The notes under the pieces were generated by a model. The model was given only the letters and a program-made list of their open reading frames with translations, searched no databases and was not told the origin of the DNA. Of a stretch of 64,000 nt of DNA, positions 59,574-64,000 are shown in pieces; within the stretch, counting starts at the first letter, position 1; the number at the start of each line of letters is the position of its first letter. A program made the translations under genes and the position numbers. This DNA comes from Anatilimnocola aggregata (GTDB lineage Bacteria; Planctomycetota; Planctomycetia; Pirellulales; Pirellulaceae), in NCBI RefSeq assembly GCF_007747655.1, contig NZ_CP036274.1, positions 7,068,001 through 7,132,000 of the forward strand, in the 5' to 3' direction.

Positions 59574-61745
59574 ATGCCTCGCAAGGCAACTTGGGTATCA
59601 GCCCTACTGCTCACTGCCATCTGTGTTGTGGCCATCGTTCGCGCTCAGGACGCAAGCTGGCGACCAGCCAATAGCCGGCCACCTGCAGCGCCGGCGTTTC
59701 TGCCAGCCAGCACCACCGCGGACGCAATGCCCGTGGCGATGCAAGTTGACGCAGATGACGAGGAAACGCAGCAGGCTGTGTTTGGCCGGGCAACCCGGCG
59801 ACTCGGGGGATCGTTGGCGAATCAGCCACCACAACCGCAGGGGTTCGTTCCCGCGGTCGAACAGGCATACGAAGAACCTCGACCGCTACCGATGGGCGAA
59901 GCTGCTGCTCCACCACCCGATGCCTGGCAACAACCGGGCCCGCTGCCAACCCGCAGCGTGCTCCGCCGCCCGGGTCAACCAGCCTCCCAGGGAATTGTGC
60001 CAGCACAAGAAATGTCTCCGCCCGCTACCCAACAACCTTCTACCCAACAAATGGTTAGCGATAGCGAGCCAAGTCATTCCGATCAAGTGCCGCCGCGTTC
60101 TGTCCTGAAGCGACCCAATGGCCCCGTTGTCGATGAAGCAGCACCGCCGATAATTCCGTTCGATGCTGCCGCGCCACAGGCCGCAGTCCCGAACAATTCA
60201 TCGCGCCGTGTCTATGACCCAGAAGCGGCACTGCGCCCTCGTCCTTCGATCAGTTCCACAGGTCGTGCACCTGCAGGCCTCACTAGTGGCGATTTAGTGG
60301 TTGTCGCTCCGGGACCGAAGCTCCGGGCCGAACTCGCCGGTCCACAAGCACTGATGGTGGGCAAGCCTGCTCGCTACGTGATCAATCTCGTTAACGAAGG
60401 TGACGCCCCGGCCGAGGAGGTTCAACTTCGTTTGAATCTGCCTGCCTGGATCAGCGTGGAATCGGGTGAGTCGACTTCGGGTGAAGCCAACGCACAGGCC
60501 GACGCCCAAGGCTCTACTCGCATGGTCTGGAACCTGCCTCGCGTCAAAGCGAATTCGCAAGAGACCTTGCGGCTGCAAGTCGTCGCACAAGAAGGACAAG
60601 CATTCGAAATCACCGCCGATTGGAGTTGCAAGCCGACGGGGTTGAAGGCTGCAATTGCCGTACGTCAGCCGCAACTCGAACTTTCGCTCGCTGGTCCCAG
60701 TGACATGCTCTATGGCGAAGAGAAGCCGTTCACAATCACGGTCAGCAATCCCGGCAGCGGCGATGCAGACCACGTCGTTGTGCAGCTAATCGCCGGCGGC
60801 AATGCTCCTCAGCAAATCGAAGTCGGCACCGTTCCGGCGGGGAAGACTCGCGAAGTGAACGTGAAGGTTGCTGCGAATCAACAGAACGCGATGGACCTAA
60901 AATTGAGTGCCACGGCCGATGGCAATCTCCGCGCCGAAGCTGCGGGGCGCATCGTCGTGAAGCAGGCTGTCATCGAAGTGGTTGTCGAAGGCCCTCCGAT
61001 GAAATTCGCTGGGGCTGAAGCGACCTATGCAGTCACCGTTTCGAATCGTGGCAATGCAGCTGCCGACGATCTCACTCTCTCGGTTACGCTCCCCACCGGA
61101 GCCAAGTACCTGGGGGGAATCGACGGCGCTACCTTCGCCGGCAGCGTGCTGAAGTGGAAGGCGGGATTACTGCCACCTGAAACCGAGCGGACATACGACG
61201 TTCGCTGCCAACTGAATGCACCAGGTGCCCATCGCGTGGTCGTGCAAGCTCACGGACCGCGGTCAGGTGCTTCGACTCACGAAGTCGAAACCGGAGTCGA
61301 AGCTGTTTCGCAGCTCAAACTTGCCGTCAACGATCCCGCTGGACCTGCTCCCGTTGGCGACGACATTACCTACGAAGTGCAGCTAATGAACCGTGGCACC
61401 CAAGCCGCCAAGAACGTGAAGGTGGTAATGCAGTTCTCTGAAGGGCTGGAGCCAGTCACGCTCGCCGGTGCTGAAGGACGCGTTGTGCCTGGCCAGGTGC
61501 TATTCGATGCCCTTCCAGAACTGGGCGCTGGAGAGCAAGTTGTCATTCACGTGAAGGCCCGGGCCGATAAGGTGGGTGCCCATCGCTTCCGTGTGGAGGT
61601 GGTCAGCACCGATAACGATACTCGCCTCGTTTCGGAAGGAACCACGCGGTTCTTCGCCGATGGTCGCACCACTTCGGCAGCGGCTCGCACGGCCACCAAG
61701 CCCCGCGTGCTGCCCGCCGCACCAGATGGAACACTGCAGCGGTAG
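59574..61745 (+). CDS. Surface protein with DUF11/Ig-like repeats
   Basis: The 723-residue exported protein has a signal peptide (VSALLLTAICVVAIVRAQ). A long Pro/Ala/Gln-rich low-complexity region (about 28-240, with repeats like LPTRSVLRRPGQ and VPPRSVLKRPNG) is followed by at least four beta-sandwich repeats of the DUF11/CARDB type (about 245-690). Each has an NxGxAxAxxVxL-like strand: VNEGDAPAEEVQLRL, NPGSGDADHVVVQL, NRGNAAADDLTLSV, NRGTQAAKNVKVVM. Such repeats occur in cell-surface and OmcB-like proteins. A structural or adhesive envelope role is likely. The next gene is convergent and 12 bases away. Confidence 0.82.
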   Translation: MPRKATWVSALLLTAICVVAIVRAQDASWRPANSRPPAAPAFLPASTTADAMPVAMQVDADDEETQQAVFGRATRRLGGSLANQPPQPQGFVPAVEQAYEEPRPLPMGEAAAPPPDAWQQPGPLPTRSVLRRPGQPASQGIVPAQEMSPPATQQPSTQQMVSDSEPSHSDQVPPRSVLKRPNGPVVDEAAPPIIPFDAAAPQAAVPNNSSRRVYDPEAALRPRPSISSTGRAPAGLTSGDLVVVAPGPKLRAELAGPQALMVGKPARYVINLVNEGDAPAEEVQLRLNLPAWISVESGESTSGEANAQADAQGSTRMVWNLPRVKANSQETLRLQVVAQEGQAFEITADWSCKPTGLKAAIAVRQPQLELSLAGPSDMLYGEEKPFTITVSNPGSGDADHVVVQLIAGGNAPQQIEVGTVPAGKTREVNVKVAANQQNAMDLKLSATADGNLRAEAAGRIVVKQAVIEVVVEGPPMKFAGAEATYAVTVSNRGNAAADDLTLSVTLPTGAKYLGGIDGATFAGSVLKWKAGLLPPETERTYDVRCQLNAPGAHRVVVQAHGPRSGASTHEVETGVEAVSQLKLAVNDPAGPAPVGDDITYEVQLMNRGTQAAKNVKVVMQFSEGLEPVTLAGAEGRVVPGQVLFDALPELGAGEQVVIHVKARADKVGAHRFRVEVVSTDNDTRLVSEGTTRFFADGRTTSAAARTATKPRVLPAAPDGTLQR

Positions 61746-61757
61746 GAGAAGACTGGA

Positions 61758-62474
61758 CTACGATTCATCCACTCGGTTCTGCAAAGTTTGCAGAACACCA
61801 ATAGATTCGATTCCGGTCAAGCCGAAGCATTCGAACAATAGCACGAGCGAGCCGTTATATGAACCACTCGTGACTTCAGTCCGCAATTGCATTGCCCGGG
61901 TAATAAAATCGGGATCGCGCCGCCAGCGTTCGGCAAACGTCGCTGCGCACATCAGGGCGCGACTCTCAGGCAGGGCGAACAAGACCGCTAACGTTCGCCC
62001 CGCAGCTCGTACATCACCGGCCTGCACTTGCAGAACGAAGTGCTGAAACGACGGCTCGTCAGTCGGCGAGTGCGACGTCTCGATCTTGGGTGCCGGCAGT
62101 GCCGGGGCAGAAACGTACATCGGGCCGACGAGCGCTGGGCGCGGCGTTGTCGCAACCAGATCGTGACTGGTCCCTTCTTCGGCCACTACCGAATAATCCT
62201 GCGGACCAACATCGTCGGTGCGAAATTGATTCGTTGCGGGCTGGACTTCTTCAGCAGGCATGTTGGCGAGCATCTGCGTGATGTGCGATAACTTCACGCC
62301 AACTTGTTCGTAGACCGCATCGATGTCGTTCATATACGACTCGCCGCGGGCGTCGCTCAAGATCTCCTCCGCAGAGTCGAGCACACGCTCGGTTAATCGC
62401 TCGGCCAGAATTTCACGAGCTTCTGTCAGGATTGCAATCGCGCGATTGCGCGGAGGCTGGTTGCTGTCGACCAT
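61758..62474 (-). CDS. Hypothetical protein, 238 residues
   Basis: I do not recognise this family. The N-terminal half (about 1-75) is helical and acidic (AREILAERLTERVLDSAEEILSDARGE). A Pro-rich linker follows (about 85-140), then a second helical domain (about 145-238, HFVLQVQAGDVRAAGRTLAVLF and CAATFAERWRRDPDFITRAMQL). There is no signal peptide or membrane segment. The ATG at 62474 is preferred to an in-frame TTG at 62510. It lies tail to tail with the DUF11-type gene. Confidence 0.65.
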   Translation of the reverse strand: MVDSNQPPRNRAIAILTEAREILAERLTERVLDSAEEILSDARGESYMNDIDAVYEQVGVKLSHITQMLANMPAEEVQPATNQFRTDDVGPQDYSVVAEEGTSHDLVATTPRPALVGPMYVSAPALPAPKIETSHSPTDEPSFQHFVLQVQAGDVRAAGRTLAVLFALPESRALMCAATFAERWRRDPDFITRAMQLRTEVTSGSYNGSLVLLFECFGLTGIESIGVLQTLQNRVDES

Positions 62475-62661
62475 GGTGTTGCACAACTCGATGCGAAGTG
62501 GCAGGCACAAGGCGGGAAGCAGGGGGACGATGAGCCGAGGGAGAAGAACTACGGACTCTACCGATCCTTACACCTCTAGCTTATTCAGACCGCGGTCCAA
62601 AGAAAAGTATTTTGAGAAAATCGCTGTCTTCTAAGTGAAAACACCCGGTTTTGATCACTTA

Positions 62662-62688
62662 ACGACTGGGGGCAGATGCCCCAGTCGT
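62662..62688. terminator. Strong hairpin after the cyclophilin gene
   Basis: ACGACTGGGG (62662-62671) and CCCCAGTCGT (62679-62688) form a perfect 10-base stem with a 7-base loop. It begins 19 bases beyond the cyclophilin stop on the minus strand but is not followed by a T-run, so it may only stabilise the transcript end. Confidence 0.5.
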
Positions 62689-62707
62689 GAGCGTATTGGC
62701 AGTTGGA

Positions 62708-63151
62708 CTACTTCTTCTCGGCAACTTCCGCAACGGTGACGCTCTTCATCACGTCGCCTTGCTTGATGCTGTTGACGACATCCATGCCTTCAATCACTTT
62801 GCCGAACACACTGTGCTTGCCATCGAGCCACGGCGTGGCAACGTGGGTGATGAAAAACTGCGAACCGTTGGTGTTCGGGCCAGCGTTGGCCATCGAGAGA
62901 ATGCCCGGGCCGCTGTGCTTCAGATCCTTGTGAAACTCGTCTTTGAACTTGTAGCCAGCGTCGCCGGTGCCGTTCCCTTTGGGGCAGCCGGTTTGGATCA
63001 TGAAATCCTCGATGACGCGATGGAACTTGATGCCGTCGTAGAACTTCTTGCCAATCAGCGTTTCAAAATTCTCGACGGTCTTCGGCACCTTGTCGCCGAA
63101 TAGTTCCAGCTTGATGGTGCCTTTGTTGGTTTCGATCGTGGCGACTTTCAT
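62708..63151 (-). CDS. Cyclophilin-type peptidyl-prolyl isomerase
   Basis: The enzyme catalyses cis-trans isomerisation of peptidyl-proline bonds during folding. The 147-residue protein shows the family core [21 protein letters not shown] (active Arg in FHRVI), [22 protein letters not shown], and [19 protein letters not shown]. There is no signal peptide, so it is cytoplasmic. It is monocistronic in this context, 214 bases from the S9 peptidase. Confidence 0.93.
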   Translation of the reverse strand: MKVATIETNKGTIKLELFGDKVPKTVENFETLIGKKFYDGIKFHRVIEDFMIQTGCPKGNGTGDAGYKFKDEFHKDLKHSGPGILSMANAGPNTNGSQFFITHVATPWLDGKHSVFGKVIEGMDVVNSIKQGDVMKSVTVAEVAEKK

Positions 63152-63365
63152 GGTTTGCTCGTTGAGGGAGGGGCTGGTGTCTAGTGGCTAAGGAAAACGC
63201 AGTCCGCTTGAGGAACTGCCTCCACTTATTAGGCCCGGCTCAGGCAGTTTCGACAAGGGGCAGGACGAGTGAGGCAGGGTTAACGAGACGAAGCGATAAA
63301 GAGAAAGTAAATCGACGCTCAAGGGTATTCTCTTTGCAGCCCTTTATCCGTTCCTCGCTCCGTCC

Positions 63366-64000
63366 CTACTTCTTCAGCTTCAATTGCTCGGACAAGAACA
63401 TCACTTCGACCGCGCGCAGATAGTCGGCGTTGTCCTTCTTGCCGAAGCCATGACCTTCGTTGTCGGCGTACACCGTCCACACCGATTTTCCTTGGCCACG
63501 TACTTTGGCGGCGATCTGCTCGGCTTCACTAAAGGGAACTCGCGGATCGTTCTTGCCGTGAGCCACGAGCAGGGCCGAGCGGATTTTCTCCGCATGGTTG
63601 GCAGGGCTGATCTTATCGAAAACAGCCTTCATCGCGGGATCGCGCTCGTCGCCATATTCCACTCGGCGCAAGTCTTGACGATAGGCGGCCGTCGTTTGCA
63701 GGAAGGTATTGAAGTTGGCAATGCCCACGTTATCGATCCCCGCGCGAATGCGGTCGCCGTAGTGCACCAGCGAAGCTAGGACCATGTAGCCGCCATACGA
63801 ACCGCCACTTACTGCGACCCGATCGGCATCGAGTTCAGGCTGGGTTTTAATCCAATCGAGCAGCGCGCCAATATCGCGCACGCTGTCTTCCCGCTTCTCG
63901 GCATTATCGAGCTTGAGGTAGGTTTTCCCATAGCCATTGCTGCCGCGTACGTTGGGCAGAATCACGGCAACGCCCAATTCGTTCAGATAAAACTGCGTGC
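63366..64000 (-). CDS. S9 family prolyl oligopeptidase, C-terminal part (runs off the window)
   Basis: The frame continues past the right edge (TQFYLNELGV before the first available start), so the N-terminal propeller is outside the window. About 210 residues of the alpha/beta-hydrolase domain are visible. They include the nucleophile motif GGSYGGYM, the Asp in HGKNDPRVP, and the His in NEGHGF. These enzymes cleave short peptides. Export cannot be judged without the N-terminus. Confidence 0.9.
   Translation of the reverse strand, partial: TQFYLNELGVAVILPNVRGSNGYGKTYLKLDNAEKREDSVRDIGALLDWIKTQPELDADRVAVSGGSYGGYMVLASLVHYGDRIRAGIDNVGIANFNTFLQTTAAYRQDLRRVEYGDERDPAMKAVFDKISPANHAEKIRSALLVAHGKNDPRVPFSEAEQIAAKVRGQGKSVWTVYADNEGHGFGKKDNADYLRAVEVMFLSEQLKLKK

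Overview
The window is about 64 kb of chromosome from a planctomycete, most likely of the Pirellulales type. The evidence is the set of families that are abundant in that phylum and rare elsewhere (DUF1501, DUF1549/DUF1553, DUF1552, and DUF1587/1592/1588/1585 proteins with c-type heme motifs), a BlaI/M56 pair, a DUF447 gene beside a dihydropteroate-synthase-like gene, and a ribosomal protein operon without rpmD. Genus assignment is inference. No rRNA, tRNA, transposase, phage gene or CRISPR array was seen.

Layout. 1-5.3 kb: end of a type VI secretion cluster (unidentified C-terminus, ClpV/TssH, VgrG). 5.3-9.5 kb: a large SF2 helicase and a fatty acid desaturase, both on the minus strand. 9.8-16.7 kb: a small unknown gene, a DUF1501 protein with a good promoter, a hemerythrin-like protein, a lipoprotein plus secreted protein pair, and a bestrophin. 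17.3-31.3 kb: a heme-containing DUF1549/LamG/DUF1553 protein with a cupin, then two NtrC-type sensor kinase/sigma-54 activator pairs flanking a DUF1592+DUF1552 pair, then a DUF2459 protein. 31.2-37.9 kb: a minus-strand cluster of PQQ-propeller protein, degenerate SDR, DHPS-like protein, PabB, PabA and DUF447. The last four are overlapping or almost touching and look like a pABA/methanopterin branch. 38.6-45.3 kb: glycine-zipper lipoprotein, NucS-like nuclease, an autoregulated BlaI/M56 pair with two operators, a metzincin-like protease and a HEAT protein. 45.5-57.8 kb: adk, secY and the S10-spc ribosomal protein genes, read right to left from rpsJ. 58.1-64 kb: Usp, a cytochrome c, a DUF11-type surface protein, an unknown protein, a cyclophilin and the C-terminal half of an S9 peptidase.

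How they work together. The best functional units are the ribosomal/secretion operon, the T6SS tail end, the two phosphorelays around the DUF1592/1552 pair, the BlaI/M56 proteolytic switch, and the DHPS-like/PabB/PabA/DUF447 operon. Between genes, three loci (about 10.3, 17.1 and 38.3 kb) share an unusual A4G6-8 head next to a palindrome arm. They look like an undescribed dispersed repeat family and are the most novel non-coding signal I found.
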